Source of the DNA: Rufibacter sp. LB8
GTDB taxonomy: Bacteria > Bacteroidota > Bacteroidia > Cytophagales > Hymenobacteraceae
Length of the DNA: 64,000 nucleotides
Assembly (NCBI RefSeq): GCF_014876185.1
Contig: NZ_JADALJ010000001.1
Coordinates: forward strand, 1,612,001 to 1,676,000
Reading direction: 5' to 3'
The notes beneath the pieces are model-generated. The model made no database searches and had not been told where the DNA came from. It saw only the letters and a list, made by a program, of their open reading frames with translations. Shown piece after piece: positions 34,754 through 43,663 of the stretch. A program made the translations under genes and the position numbers. Numbering within the stretch: the stretch's first letter is position 1; every line of letters starts with the position of its first letter.

Positions 34754-37700
34754 GTGAAGATACTTTCCGTCCGTTTTTTCAACCTCAACTCGCTGCAGGG
34801 CGAGCACCACGTTCAGTTTAATGAACCGCCGCTGAGCGAGAGCGGCCTGTTTGCCATTACCGGGCCCACGGGCGCCGGCAAAACCACCATTCTAGACGCC
34901 ATCACGGTGGCCTTGTACGGGCAGGTGCCGCGCCACGGCAAAGACGTAGCCGAAATCATGACGCGCCACACCGGCGAGTGCTGGTCTGAAGTGGAGTTTG
35001 AAGCCCAGGAGAAAACTTATCGGGCGCGATGGAGCCTCTGGCGCAGCCGCAGCAAACCAGACGGCAAGCTGCAGTCGCCCGCCATGGAACTCGTAGACGC
35101 GGCCACCCAGGAAGTGCTGGAAAGTAGGCTCACCGAAACCAAACAGCGTATCATAGACCTCTGCGGCCTGGACTTTCAACAGTTCCTGCGGTCAGTGATG
35201 CTCAGCCAAGGCGATTTCACCCGGTTTCTCAAAGCTAACGAAAACGAGCGCAGCGAACTCCTAGAGAAACTCACCGACACCCGCATCTATTCCCAGATTT
35301 CCATGGCCGCGTTTGAGAAAGCCAAGGCCGAAAAACAGAAACTCCTGGATTTGCAGCTCCTGTTGCAAGCCGACCAATTACTGCCAGAGGAAGAGCGCGC
35401 CGCCCTGGAGCAGGAAGCCGCCACCATACAAGCCAACGCCGACCTGGCCCACCACCAACTCCTGCGGCACCAGGCGCAACAGACCTGGCTGCAGCTACTG
35501 GAGAAACTTCAGCAGAAAGAAAGTGCCTTAACCCAGCAACTCACCCAAGCCAAAACCCAGGAACTGGCCTGGCAACCATCGCGTGACCGCCTTGCGCGGC
35601 ATGACGAGGCCCAACCGTTTCAGGCCGCGCTGGCCAGGCTTTCTGAGGTGCAACGCCATGGCCAGGAACTCCACCAGACCGTTCAGCAACTGCAGGAACA
35701 ATTGCCCGCGCAGAAAGAACTGGTGCAACAGCTCGCTACTTCTTCTGAAGCCGCGGCGCAGGCACACGCCCTAGGCCAGGAAACGCTCAAGACCGCCGAG
35801 CCCCGCCTGGACCAGGTGTTGCAGCTAGACTCAAAACTGGCGGCGCAACAAGAGCAGTTCGGTAAAGACCGGCAGGTAGCCGAGCAACTGGAGAAAGAAG
35901 TGCGGCAACTTACCTCCACCTTAGAACAACAACAAATACTGCTGCAGGAAGTGGAGCAGGCCCAAGGGCAACTGGCTACCTGGCTGCTGGCCAACCAGCA
36001 AGACGAGGAATTAACCAACAGCCTCGCGGAACTCAAAGCCGAAGCCCGCAGCCTGCGTGAGATCAGAGTTCTTAAGCAAAAGTTTCAGCAGGAAAAAGCT
36101 GATTTCGGGCTCATTTCTGAAAATGAGGCCAAAAACGCCAGCGCGCTGCAAACCAAATTAGCCGCCACCCAAAATACCCTGCAACAACACCGCGACCTGC
36201 TGCAGAATCTGCAGAAACAAATGCAACAAGCCTTGCAGGGCCAGGAACCCGAAGCGCTGGAACAACTTTGCCACAGCCTTCCATCGGTGTGCAGCCAGCT
36301 GGAGAAACAGTTGCATCTGAGCAAGGCTTACGTGCAATTAGAGGAACAGCGGCAAACCCTGCAAACCCAACTAGCCCGCACCACGGGAGATTTGCATGCC
36401 CAGCGCAAAGCCCTCGCGGAAACGCAGGTGCTGTACGCCCAGGCCCTTGACAAACAGAAAGACCTGCAGCAGATTGTAGATTTACAACGCCAGATCCAGA
36501 AATACGAAGATGCCCGGGCTCAGCTTCAGCCAGAAGAACCGTGCCCGTTGTGCGGCGCTTTGCACCATCCGTTTGTGGAGGCGCATCAGCCCCTCACGCT
36601 CTCAGCCGCCGAACAGAACCTGCAGGCCCAGCAAAAAGTAGTGCAGCAATATGACCAGCAGGAACGCAACCTGGCCGCGGCCATCCATAAACTGGAAGTG
36701 GCGGAGCAGCACACCCAGGAGAAAGCCGCGCAATTGGCTACTAACGCAGAGCAGTTGCTCCAGCAGTTTCAGCAGGTGAACACCGCCCTGGACCTGGCGC
36801 ACCAAATTGCCAGCGCAGACACCATTGACCTTTACTGGAACGCGCGTAAAACCGAACTGCAGCAAGCCACCACCACCTTGGAGGGCATCCGGAGCCAACG
36901 CGCCAAAACCGAACAGGCTCGCCAGCAGGAGCAACATCTGCTGTCTGAGGAACAGAAACTAAGACATGCCCTGGAAATTTCCACGGAAAAACGCAGCGCC
37001 GCGCAAATACAATTAAACCGCCTGCAGCAGGAATTGGTAGATCTGGCCGAACAGGAACAAGTGGTCTCCGGTACCGTGCGTGGCTTTTTTGCCACGTATG
37101 GCCTTACGTACACTGGAACCAACGGTGCCGAATTAATGGCCCTGCTGGAAACGCGTCGTCAAACGTTTGAGCAGAAAAAAGCCCAGCAAGCAGCGTTACG
37201 CGAGAAATTTCTGACCGCCAAAAACCAGGTAGAGAATGGTTCTACCACCAAAGGTGAAAAGCAAAAAGAACTGGAGCAACGCCAGCAATTGGTGCGCACC
37301 TCGCAGGAACACTTACAGAAACTGACAGACCAGCGTCACCAACTGTTACCGGCAGACCTTCAACCTCAGCAAGAAAAGCAGCGCTTGCAACAAGCCCTGC
37401 AAGAAGCCGGTCAGGCCCTGCAAAAAGCTGAGGCCGAACTACAAAAAGAACAGGCCCATGTAAACCAACTCATCGCGCGGCTGTCAGACAAAACCAAAGA
37501 ACATCAAGCCAACGCCCAAAGCCAGACCGCGCAGGAAGCACAACTGCTGCACCAGATACAACCGCTGGGCTATCAAGCGCTGACCGACTTACAGGCTATC
37601 TTATTGCCAGAGGCGGAGGCCCGGGCACTAAGAATGGAGCAGGAGCAACTGCAAAAAGCCTTAACCCAACTGGAACACAGCCTGCAGGAAACATCCGCAG

Positions 37701-38419
37701 AACTGACCCTTGAAAAAGCGCGCCACCTCACAGAACTAACTTTGGAGGAGGTGGTGCCGCAGATTCTGGCCCTGGAGGAAGAGAAAAAGGAATTACTGGC
37801 CCAGAACACGCGGGTGCAGGTCAGGCTGCAGCAAGACACGCAGCTCCGCGAGAAACACCGGCAACTCACCCAGCAACTGGGCACCCAGAAAACCGAGGCC
37901 GAGCGGTGGCAGCGGCTGGCGGCGCTCATTGGCTCCTCAGATGGTAAACGGTTCAGCAAGTACGCCCAAAGCCTCACCCTGGCCCGCCTGGTAGAACTGG
38001 GCAACCGCCACCTGCACCGCCTCAATGACCGCTACCGCATCTTGAAAAGCGGCGAACATGAACTGGAACTGCAGATTGTGGACACCTACCAAGGCGATGC
38101 CGTGCGATCTGTCAATTCCCTGTCTGGCGGCGAAAGCTTTTTAGTGAGTTTGGCCCTGGCCTTGGGACTCTCTGACTTGGCCAGCCACAAAACGCAGATT
38201 CATTCGTTGTTTATTGACGAAGGCTTCGGGACACTGGACGCTGACACCTTGGACATTGCCATGGACGCGCTGGAAAGCCTGCAGGCCAGCGGCAAAATGA
38301 TTGGCATCATCTCGCACGTAGAAGCCTTGAAAGAACGCATCAGCACGCAGATTGTGGTGGAGAAACTAGCCGCTGGCCGAAGCGCTATTAGAGTGCTGGG
38401 TTATGGCGTGGTGGTGTAA
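34754..38419 (+). CDS. sbcC: DNA repair exonuclease SbcCD, ATPase subunit SbcC (Rad50-like)
   Basis: The 1221-residue SMC-like ATPase has Walker A GPTGAGKTT (residue 37 onward), long Gln/Glu-rich coiled coils, a zinc hook CPLC at 597-600, the ABC signature LSGGESF (near 1122) and Walker B LFIDEGFGTLDADT. With SbcD it cleaves hairpins and cruciforms. The start is taken as GTG at 34754 (VKILSVRFFNLNSL), the conserved N-terminus. An in-frame ATG at 34673 lies in a palindromic repeat and is rejected. Residues 450-461 (DFGLISENEAKN), in the first coiled coil, are encoded by a degraded copy of the same palindrome. sbcD is about 16 kb upstream. Confidence 0.9.
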   Translation: MKILSVRFFNLNSLQGEHHVQFNEPPLSESGLFAITGPTGAGKTTILDAITVALYGQVPRHGKDVAEIMTRHTGECWSEVEFEAQEKTYRARWSLWRSRSKPDGKLQSPAMELVDAATQEVLESRLTETKQRIIDLCGLDFQQFLRSVMLSQGDFTRFLKANENERSELLEKLTDTRIYSQISMAAFEKAKAEKQKLLDLQLLLQADQLLPEEERAALEQEAATIQANADLAHHQLLRHQAQQTWLQLLEKLQQKESALTQQLTQAKTQELAWQPSRDRLARHDEAQPFQAALARLSEVQRHGQELHQTVQQLQEQLPAQKELVQQLATSSEAAAQAHALGQETLKTAEPRLDQVLQLDSKLAAQQEQFGKDRQVAEQLEKEVRQLTSTLEQQQILLQEVEQAQGQLATWLLANQQDEELTNSLAELKAEARSLREIRVLKQKFQQEKADFGLISENEAKNASALQTKLAATQNTLQQHRDLLQNLQKQMQQALQGQEPEALEQLCHSLPSVCSQLEKQLHLSKAYVQLEEQRQTLQTQLARTTGDLHAQRKALAETQVLYAQALDKQKDLQQIVDLQRQIQKYEDARAQLQPEEPCPLCGALHHPFVEAHQPLTLSAAEQNLQAQQKVVQQYDQQERNLAAAIHKLEVAEQHTQEKAAQLATNAEQLLQQFQQVNTALDLAHQIASADTIDLYWNARKTELQQATTTLEGIRSQRAKTEQARQQEQHLLSEEQKLRHALEISTEKRSAAQIQLNRLQQELVDLAEQEQVVSGTVRGFFATYGLTYTGTNGAELMALLETRRQTFEQKKAQQAALREKFLTAKNQVENGSTTKGEKQKELEQRQQLVRTSQEHLQKLTDQRHQLLPADLQPQQEKQRLQQALQEAGQALQKAEAELQKEQAHVNQLIARLSDKTKEHQANAQSQTAQEAQLLHQIQPLGYQALTDLQAILLPEAEARALRMEQEQLQKALTQLEHSLQETSAELTLEKARHLTELTLEEVVPQILALEEEKKELLAQNTRVQVRLQQDTQLREKHRQLTQQLGTQKTEAERWQRLAALIGSSDGKRFSKYAQSLTLARLVELGNRHLHRLNDRYRILKSGEHELELQIVDTYQGDAVRSVNSLSGGESFLVSLALALGLSDLASHKTQIHSLFIDEGFGTLDADTLDIAMDALESLQASGKMIGIISHVEALKERISTQIVVEKLAAGRSAIRVLGYGVVV
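36098..36139 (+). repeat. Palindromic element A inside the sbcC reading frame
   Basis: GATTTCGGGCTCATTTCTG then AAAATGAGGCCAAAAACG keeps 30 or more bases of the element core. It is read in frame as DFGLISENEAKN, the peptide expected from this frame of the consensus with two or three substitutions. Confidence 0.85.
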
Positions 38420-38469
38420 TTTATAAACTACCATCAAATAATCAGTTGTATTACTTTAAGTTGCACAAC

Positions 38470-38709
38470 ATGAAACCGAAGATAAACTTCTCCACCCACG
38501 CGCAGCAAGACGACCAGCGTGCCTACTGGCAGACTAAAAGTTACAGTGAAAGGCTGGCTGAAGCATTTCGGCTTAACAGAAAAGTGTACCATGCTTATTA
38601 TGCACAGGCCAATCCTCAACCTATTAAGGTGACCAGAATCTTCGTGAAAGAAGAACATGAAACACTTGAAGAATTCTTTGCCCGTAAAAATGCGCAAGCA
38701 GCCAAATAG
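38470..38709 (+). CDS. Small protein paired with a nucleotidyltransferase
   Basis: I do not recognise this 79-residue protein. It reads MKPKINFSTHAQQDDQRAYW, then QTKSYSERLAEAFRLNRKVY, and ends with a charged helix EEHETLEEFFARKNAQAAK. It is basic, with Tyr and Gln-rich helices. It ends 5 bp before a nucleotidyltransferase gene, an arrangement often seen in nucleotidyltransferase-type toxin-antitoxin pairs. ATG 38470 is preferred to the TTG at 38446. Its role as partner or antitoxin is inference from gene order. Confidence 0.55.
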   Translation: MKPKINFSTHAQQDDQRAYWQTKSYSERLAEAFRLNRKVYHAYYAQANPQPIKVTRIFVKEEHETLEEFFARKNAQAAK

Positions 38710-38714
38710 ATTAT

Positions 38715-39167
38715 ATGCAGTTATTTGATGCGCATTTTCTTCAGTTTTTACAGTTGCTCCAGGAGCATCAGGTACGGTATTTATTAGTTGGTGGCTACGC
38801 CGTGAACTTTCACGGATACCCGCGCACTACAGGTGATATGGACATCTGGGTAGAACCGTCTAATGAAAATGCCTTACATCTGGTAAAAGCAATTGATGCG
38901 TTCGGCTATGATGCCTCGCCCTTGTTAACTATGAACTTTGCAGAAATGACTGTTTTTGACATCGGTTCTCCCCCTTCTCAGATTGAAATCATGAATCACA
39001 TTTCTGGTGTTACGTTTGCTGAGGCGTATCCTAACAGAATGGAGATTGAATTGGAAGGTGTTCATATTGCCTTAATTCACTTAAATGACCTTCGCCTGAA
39101 TAAAAAAGCAGCCGCCAGACACAAAGATTTAAATGACTTAGAACACTTGCCAGATGATGATTCTTAA
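38715..39167 (+). CDS. Minimal nucleotidyltransferase (AbiEii/DUF6036-like)
   Basis: The 150-residue protein carries the polymerase-beta-type nucleotidyltransferase signature: LLVGGYAVNFHGYPRTTGDM at residues 23-42, with the metal-binding Asp41 and Asp43 (DMDIWV). The third acidic residue is probably Glu/Asp in PSQIEIMNH. The length is minimal, without a C-terminal nucleotide-binding domain. Relatives occur as toxins of type IV systems (AbiEii), as MNT antitoxins and as isolated proteins of unknown target. It forms a two-gene unit with the preceding 79-residue protein, ended by a palindromic element. Confidence 0.7.
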   Translation: MQLFDAHFLQFLQLLQEHQVRYLLVGGYAVNFHGYPRTTGDMDIWVEPSNENALHLVKAIDAFGYDASPLLTMNFAEMTVFDIGSPPSQIEIMNHISGVTFAEAYPNRMEIELEGVHIALIHLNDLRLNKKAAARHKDLNDLEHLPDDDS

Positions 39168-39170
39168 AAT

Positions 39171-39210
39171 CCCGTTTTCGGGCTCATTTCTGGAAATGAG
39201 CCCGAAAACG
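39171..39210. repeat. Palindromic element A, copy 18, abutting the amt stop codon
   Basis: Consensus arms; the element ends at 39210 and the amt stop codon (TGA on the minus strand) occupies 39211-39213. It separates convergent genes and no other terminator is seen. Confidence 0.9.
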
Positions 39211-40518
39211 TCACACTTTTTCATCATGCTGCGATAAGTCAAGCCCCAGGGCTTCCTCCTCCATAGACACGCGTAACGGCGAGATAAGGTTAGTTACCTT
39301 GAGCAGCACCCAGGAACCTGCAAACGCGAAAATAGAAACACCTATCATGGCACCCAACTGCACCAGAAACAGGCGGGTTTCCCCAAAGAACAAGCCTTGC
39401 TCGGTGAGAGCGGGGTTCACATTTTTGCTGGCGAACACACCCGTGAGCAACATGCCCACCATGCCGCCCACCCCGTGGCACGGAAACACATCCAGGGTGT
39501 CATCTAAAGAAGTCCGGGACCTATAATCAACCAGCAGGTTACTGATCACAGCGGCCACCACGCCAATCACCAGAGAATGCGGCAATGACACGAAACCGGC
39601 CGCCGGCGTAATGGCCACCAAACCCACCACGGCCCCAATGCAGGTGCCCAAGGCGCTGGGTTTCTTTCCTTTCACGGCATCAAAGAAAATCCAGGCCAAG
39701 GCGGCGGCGGCAGAAGCAGTCATGGTGGTGGCCAGCGCGGTGGCGGCCAACGTATTCGCGCCCATGGCAGAGCCCGCGTTGAACCCAAACCATCCAAACC
39801 ACAGCAGCCCCGTGCCCAGGAGCACAAAGGTGACCATGGCCGGTGAATGGCTCACCTTGTGCCGCCGTTTTAAACAGATGGCAGAAGCCAGCGCCGCCCA
39901 GCCCGCCGACATGTGCACCACCGTTCCGCCCGCGAAATCCAGCACGCCCAATTTAAACAGCAGGCCTTCTGGGTGCCAGGTGGCATGGGCCAGGGGCGCG
40001 TAGATGAACACAAAAAACAACAAGATGAACACCGTGTAAGACGTGAACCTAATGCGTTCGGCAAAGGCCCCGGTGATAAGCGCCGGCGTGATGATGGCGA
40101 ACTTCAATTGAAACATGGCAAACAAGGCCAGCGGAATAGTGGGTGCCAGGGCCCAGGGCGCACCGTCCAATACGTTTCGCATCATGAAAAACGTGCTTGG
40201 GTCGCCAATGACACCGCCAATAGAATCGCCGAAGGCCAGGCTGAAGCCAAAGACCACCCACACCACCGCCACCAGCGCCATGCAAATAAAACTCTGCAGC
40301 ATGGTGGAGATGACATTCTTGCGGTTGACCATGCCCCCGTAGAAAAAGGCCAGGCCCGGCGTCATGATCAGCACCAACGCGGCGGCGGTCAGCATCCAGG
40401 CGGTATCGGCTTGGTTTAGGTCATAGGCTTTCGCTACTCCGGAAGCTGAGGGGAACGCCAGGGCCAGCACCACCACGGCCACCAATAAAATGAAGGGAAT
40501 TTTTGAGAGTTTCGTCAT
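39211..40518 (-). CDS. amt: Ammonium transporter
   Basis: The 435-residue inner-membrane protein is a full-length Amt/Rh channel of about eleven helices. It shows DTAWMLTAAALVLIMTPGLA (helix 1), FFYGGMVNRKNV, FAGGTVVHMSAGWAALASAI (with the first pore His of the HSAG-like motif), WFGWFGFNAGSA, and FPCHGVGGMVGMLLTG (second pore His). It should conduct ammonia/ammonium. Usual partners glnB/glnK are not adjacent. ATG 40518 is chosen over 40554 because it begins the first helix. Its 3' end touches a palindromic element. Confidence 0.93.
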   Translation of the reverse strand: MTKLSKIPFILLVAVVVLALAFPSASGVAKAYDLNQADTAWMLTAAALVLIMTPGLAFFYGGMVNRKNVISTMLQSFICMALVAVVWVVFGFSLAFGDSIGGVIGDPSTFFMMRNVLDGAPWALAPTIPLALFAMFQLKFAIITPALITGAFAERIRFTSYTVFILLFFVFIYAPLAHATWHPEGLLFKLGVLDFAGGTVVHMSAGWAALASAICLKRRHKVSHSPAMVTFVLLGTGLLWFGWFGFNAGSAMGANTLAATALATTMTASAAAALAWIFFDAVKGKKPSALGTCIGAVVGLVAITPAAGFVSLPHSLVIGVVAAVISNLLVDYRSRTSLDDTLDVFPCHGVGGMVGMLLTGVFASKNVNPALTEQGLFFGETRLFLVQLGAMIGVSIFAFAGSWVLLKVTNLISPLRVSMEEEALGLDLSQHDEKV

Positions 40519-40849
40519 TTTTACAGGAAGTAAATTTGTTTCATTTCCTTTCAAGATGTTGAAGAATTCACAAATTTCAAATGAACTTGGTATGAGTTAA
40601 TCACTCAAACTCCCTACATATTACCATTATTAAATTATTTTATTTATATATTGGAAACACTATAGATATCTGATTGCTATTTTAAAAGAAAAGGAGCCTT
40701 AGCGGGATGCCTAATTCGGAAAGTGTTAATTTTAAGGGAAAATCCACTGAACCCATTTTTTTTCTGACGGGCAAAATATTTTTAATAACAGAGGCTCAAA
40801 ACGTTACGACGCCTCCGTTCGTCAGAAACAAACTCTTACGTATTGATGT
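40519..40849. other. AT-rich divergent promoter region of amt
   Basis: About 330 bp with no gene seen. On the minus strand GAGTTTG is followed 20 bp later by TTCATTTG, a possible but imperfect promoter for amt. Confidence 0.35.
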
Positions 40850-41584
40850 ATGGCACGCTTCTTCCCGCAGACTACTGATATTTTCTGGTTATGGCTCACG
40901 CTTCTGTTGCTGGGTTGCCAGCAGGCGCAGAAAAAAGAAGAAAATGCTCCCAAGGAAAACCAGTACAGAGTCATCGGGATCAAGGACGGCGACACCATTG
41001 AAATTCTGAAAGACGGCAAAGGACTCACGGTCAGGCTGCAAGGCGTGGACGCGCCGGAGAAAAACCAGGATTACGGCACGCGGGCCCGGGAGTTCGCCTC
41101 TGACCTGGCCTTTGGGAAATACGTGGAACTGGTGGTGCGCGACATTGACCGTTACGGCCGTACCGTGGGCGACATTCTGCTGCCCGATGGCCGAAGCCTG
41201 AATCATGAACTGGTAAAACAAGGCTATGCCTGGCATTACACCGCTTATTCCAAAGACCAGGCGTTGGCCCAACTGGAACTGGAAGCCCGCGCCCAAAAAA
41301 GAGGCCTCTGGGCTGGCCCAACCCCGGTGGCTCCCTGGGAATTCAGGAAAAACCGGAAAACTGCTTCGGCGGCGGCCAAGGCCAGCCTCCCTAAAAAAGC
41401 CAACTCGGGCACCGCCACCATCACCAACAAATCTGGCAAAGCGTTTATCTGCACTGGCTCCAATATCTACCACCTTGACCAGAACTGTCGCTCCCTCAAG
41501 CGTTGCAAAAGCGGCTCCAAGTCCATCACAGCTCCCCAAGCGAAATCACAAGGAAAAGCAGCCTGCAAAGTCTGTGCGGTGTAA
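40850..41584 (+). CDS. Lipoprotein thermonuclease (SNase family)
   Basis: The 244-residue protein has a lipobox LLLGC (Cys23) and an SNase-like OB-fold: VIGIKDGDTIEILKDGKGLT, VRLQGVDAPEKNQDYGTRAR (catalytic Arg and Asp/Glu residues), VELVVRDIDRYGRTVGDILL, and the conserved HELVKQGYAWHYTAYSKD. Family members cleave DNA and RNA in a Ca-dependent way. The C-terminal part (residues about 190-244) is a separate Cys-containing segment with CTGSNIYHLDQNCRSL and CKVCAV, resembling short His/Cys domains that often follow nuclease domains in Bacteroidota. It should act outside the cell membrane, perhaps to use extracellular DNA. Confidence 0.85.
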   Translation: MARFFPQTTDIFWLWLTLLLLGCQQAQKKEENAPKENQYRVIGIKDGDTIEILKDGKGLTVRLQGVDAPEKNQDYGTRAREFASDLAFGKYVELVVRDIDRYGRTVGDILLPDGRSLNHELVKQGYAWHYTAYSKDQALAQLELEARAQKRGLWAGPTPVAPWEFRKNRKTASAAAKASLPKKANSGTATITNKSGKAFICTGSNIYHLDQNCRSLKRCKSGSKSITAPQAKSQGKAACKVCAV

Positions 41585-41669
41585 AAAGTAAGGGAATGGA
41601 GAGAACAGCCGGAGGTTTATCCTTCGGCCTCAGATGTAAGATTGTACCTTTTAAAGGAAGGACACACTT

Positions 41670-41712
41670 TTCCGTTTTCGGGCTCATTTCTGGAAATGAG
41701 CCCGAAAACGGA
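41670..41712. repeat. Palindromic element A, copy 19
   Basis: A perfect consensus core between the convergent nuclease and EamA transporter genes. Confidence 0.92.
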
Positions 41713-41772
41713 TGGAGAAGCAGAAGGTAATCCGTTATTGAACTAAGGTTTACCGAAGGGTGGCTACAGAAT

Positions 41773-42681
41773 TTAACGCTTCGCCTTTAGGGTAATTAAG
41801 GCCACTGCCGTTACGAGCAAGGCGGCCGCAATCAAGGTTTGGCTGGTTATTTCTTCCTTCGCGAAGCCCCAACCCAACAAGACGGCAATCACGGGATTCA
41901 CATACGCGTAGGTAGAAACCTGCGCAGGCGGCGCCACCCGGGTGAGCCAACTGTAGGCGGTAAAAGCCACCAGAGAACCAAACACCACCAGATACCCAAA
42001 TGCCCACCAAGACCGCTCACTTACCTCAGACCAATTGGTGGTTTGCCATTCGCCGGTAAGGGTGCCCGTGAGCAGCAGCAGCGCGCCGCCGCAGAGCATC
42101 TGCATGCCGGTGGTTAAAATTGGAGAAGCAGGCAACTGGGCCGAAGCCGAATACAGAGAACCCATAGCCCAGGCCCCGGCAGCTAAAAAGATGGCCCCGC
42201 CGCCCCAAAGATCAATGCCGCCACTAATTTCCCAGGGGCTCACCAAGACTACCATGCCGGCCAAGCCAATGGCTAAACCCAGCACCACACCCAAGGTGGG
42301 TTTCTTGTGAGCAGGCCCCCACCATTGCAACAGCACCACCCACAAAGGCACAGTGGTCACCAACAGCGCGGCAATGCCGGTGGCCACCCGCTGTTCGGCC
42401 CAGACTACGGCCCCGTTGCCAATTAGCAAGAGCAACGCGCCAATGAGGGCCGTACTTTTCCAATGAATAATTTTGGGCGCAGGCGTACCAGATAACCGGG
42501 CGAACGCATACAAGGCCACCCCGGCCAGCAAAAACCGAAGCCCCGCCATGAGGAACGGCGGCAACGTTTCAATGGCGATGAAAATGGCCAGGTACGTGGA
42601 ACCCCAGATAATATAGATAGCCCCAAAGGCCAGAACTTTAAGCCACCGCGCCGGCGCGGCGGCTTCAGGAGCAGATGCCAT
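41773..42681 (-). CDS. EamA/DMT-family exporter (YedA-like)
   Basis: The 302-residue protein has ten predicted helices in two homologous EamA halves. The first begins AFGAIYIIWGSTYLAIFIAI and the second GGGAIFLAAGAWAMGSLYSA. WAEQRVATGIAALLVTTVPL is typical of the YedA/PecM drug-metabolite exporters. The substrate is unknown. It starts 7 bp after the universal stress protein gene on the same strand, so the two form an operon. Confidence 0.85.
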   Translation of the reverse strand: MASAPEAAAPARWLKVLAFGAIYIIWGSTYLAIFIAIETLPPFLMAGLRFLLAGVALYAFARLSGTPAPKIIHWKSTALIGALLLLIGNGAVVWAEQRVATGIAALLVTTVPLWVVLLQWWGPAHKKPTLGVVLGLAIGLAGMVVLVSPWEISGGIDLWGGGAIFLAAGAWAMGSLYSASAQLPASPILTTGMQMLCGGALLLLTGTLTGEWQTTNWSEVSERSWWAFGYLVVFGSLVAFTAYSWLTRVAPPAQVSTYAYVNPVIAVLLGWGFAKEEITSQTLIAAALLVTAVALITLKAKR

Positions 42682-42688
42682 AAAATCT

Positions 42689-43543
42689 TTAGTCCTGGTC
42701 AGCGTGGAGTACCAGCAGCGGAAGTTTGGTTTGGTAGGTCAATTTCTCGGCCAGGCTCATGGTGAACAGGTCTTTAAAGAAATTGCGGCGTTTTTTCAAG
42801 ATGGCCAGCATGTTGCTTTGGGTATTGCTTAGATATTCTTTGAGGCCGGCGTCTTCTTCCTCGTGCACAATTTGCTGGAACCGGATGGCAGATTCACCCA
42901 GATCCTGCCGCAGGCGCTCCATAAAGGTTTGGGCTTGGTTCGCAGACTCGGCATCAGCGCTTTTGCTCACGTGTACCACCTCCACTTCGGCCTGGAACAC
43001 AGCGGCCAATTCTAATACCTGGCGCAAAGCCGTTGAATCTTCTGGCTGGTAATCTGAGGCGTATACAATGCGGTGGATGCTGGGGAACATGGCATTGGCC
43101 GGAATAGCCAGCACCGGGCATTTCACCTGACGGATCACGCTTTCAGTATTGCTGCCAATCAAGATTTCCTCTAGCCTGTTGCCGCCGCCGGTGGTACCCA
43201 GCACTACAAAATCAACGCCTTCTTCCAGGGCCATGCGCTCCACGGCATCTGCCAGAAACGCCTCCTGCACCTTGGAGTCGGTGACGTACCGGGCCCCGCC
43301 TGTTTCGCCAAACAGGCCTTGCAGGTGCAGCGACAGGGAATGCAGTTTGTCTGTGGCGGTGCGGCGCTGCTCGTCCAGTACCTGGCTGGCCATCATGGCC
43401 GACTCAGAGGTGTCCATGATGGGCAGGTGCAGCACATGCAGCAGGGTGAGCGAGGCGCCGGTGTGTTGGGCAATGTGGGCCGCGTACTCAGCGGCTCTGT
43501 TGGAGGTCTTGGAGAAATCTACGGGGCAAACAATCTTTTTCAT
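42689..43543 (-). CDS. Tandem universal stress protein
   Basis: The 284-residue cytosolic protein has two UspA domains. The first (residues 1-148) opens MKKIVCPVDFSKTSNRAAEY and has the ATP-binding GTTGGGNRLEEILIGSNTES. The second opens IHRIVYASDYQPEDSTALRQ but lacks a clear G-2x-G-9x-G(S/T) ATP motif at its end (MLAILKKRRNFFKDLFTMSL), so it is probably non-nucleotide-binding. Such pairs act in stress survival. First gene of an operon with a DMT exporter. Confidence 0.88.
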   Translation of the reverse strand: MKKIVCPVDFSKTSNRAAEYAAHIAQHTGASLTLLHVLHLPIMDTSESAMMASQVLDEQRRTATDKLHSLSLHLQGLFGETGGARYVTDSKVQEAFLADAVERMALEEGVDFVVLGTTGGGNRLEEILIGSNTESVIRQVKCPVLAIPANAMFPSIHRIVYASDYQPEDSTALRQVLELAAVFQAEVEVVHVSKSADAESANQAQTFMERLRQDLGESAIRFQQIVHEEEDAGLKEYLSNTQSNMLAILKKRRNFFKDLFTMSLAEKLTYQTKLPLLVLHADQD

Positions 43544-43663
43544 AGCAGGGATGGTTGGTACGTGCCGAACAGTGATGGCTTGCTAAGCTACTAACAAATC
43601 ACAGAAAGCACTACGTTTCCCTATATGTACGCAGAATGGGGTGAAGGTTTTCCTGGGGCCGGC

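Noticed and set aside
40707-41009. Small plus-strand frame before the nuclease gene (MPNSESVNFKGK...)
   Set aside because: It overlaps the nuclease signal peptide in another frame and has no start signal or family resemblance.
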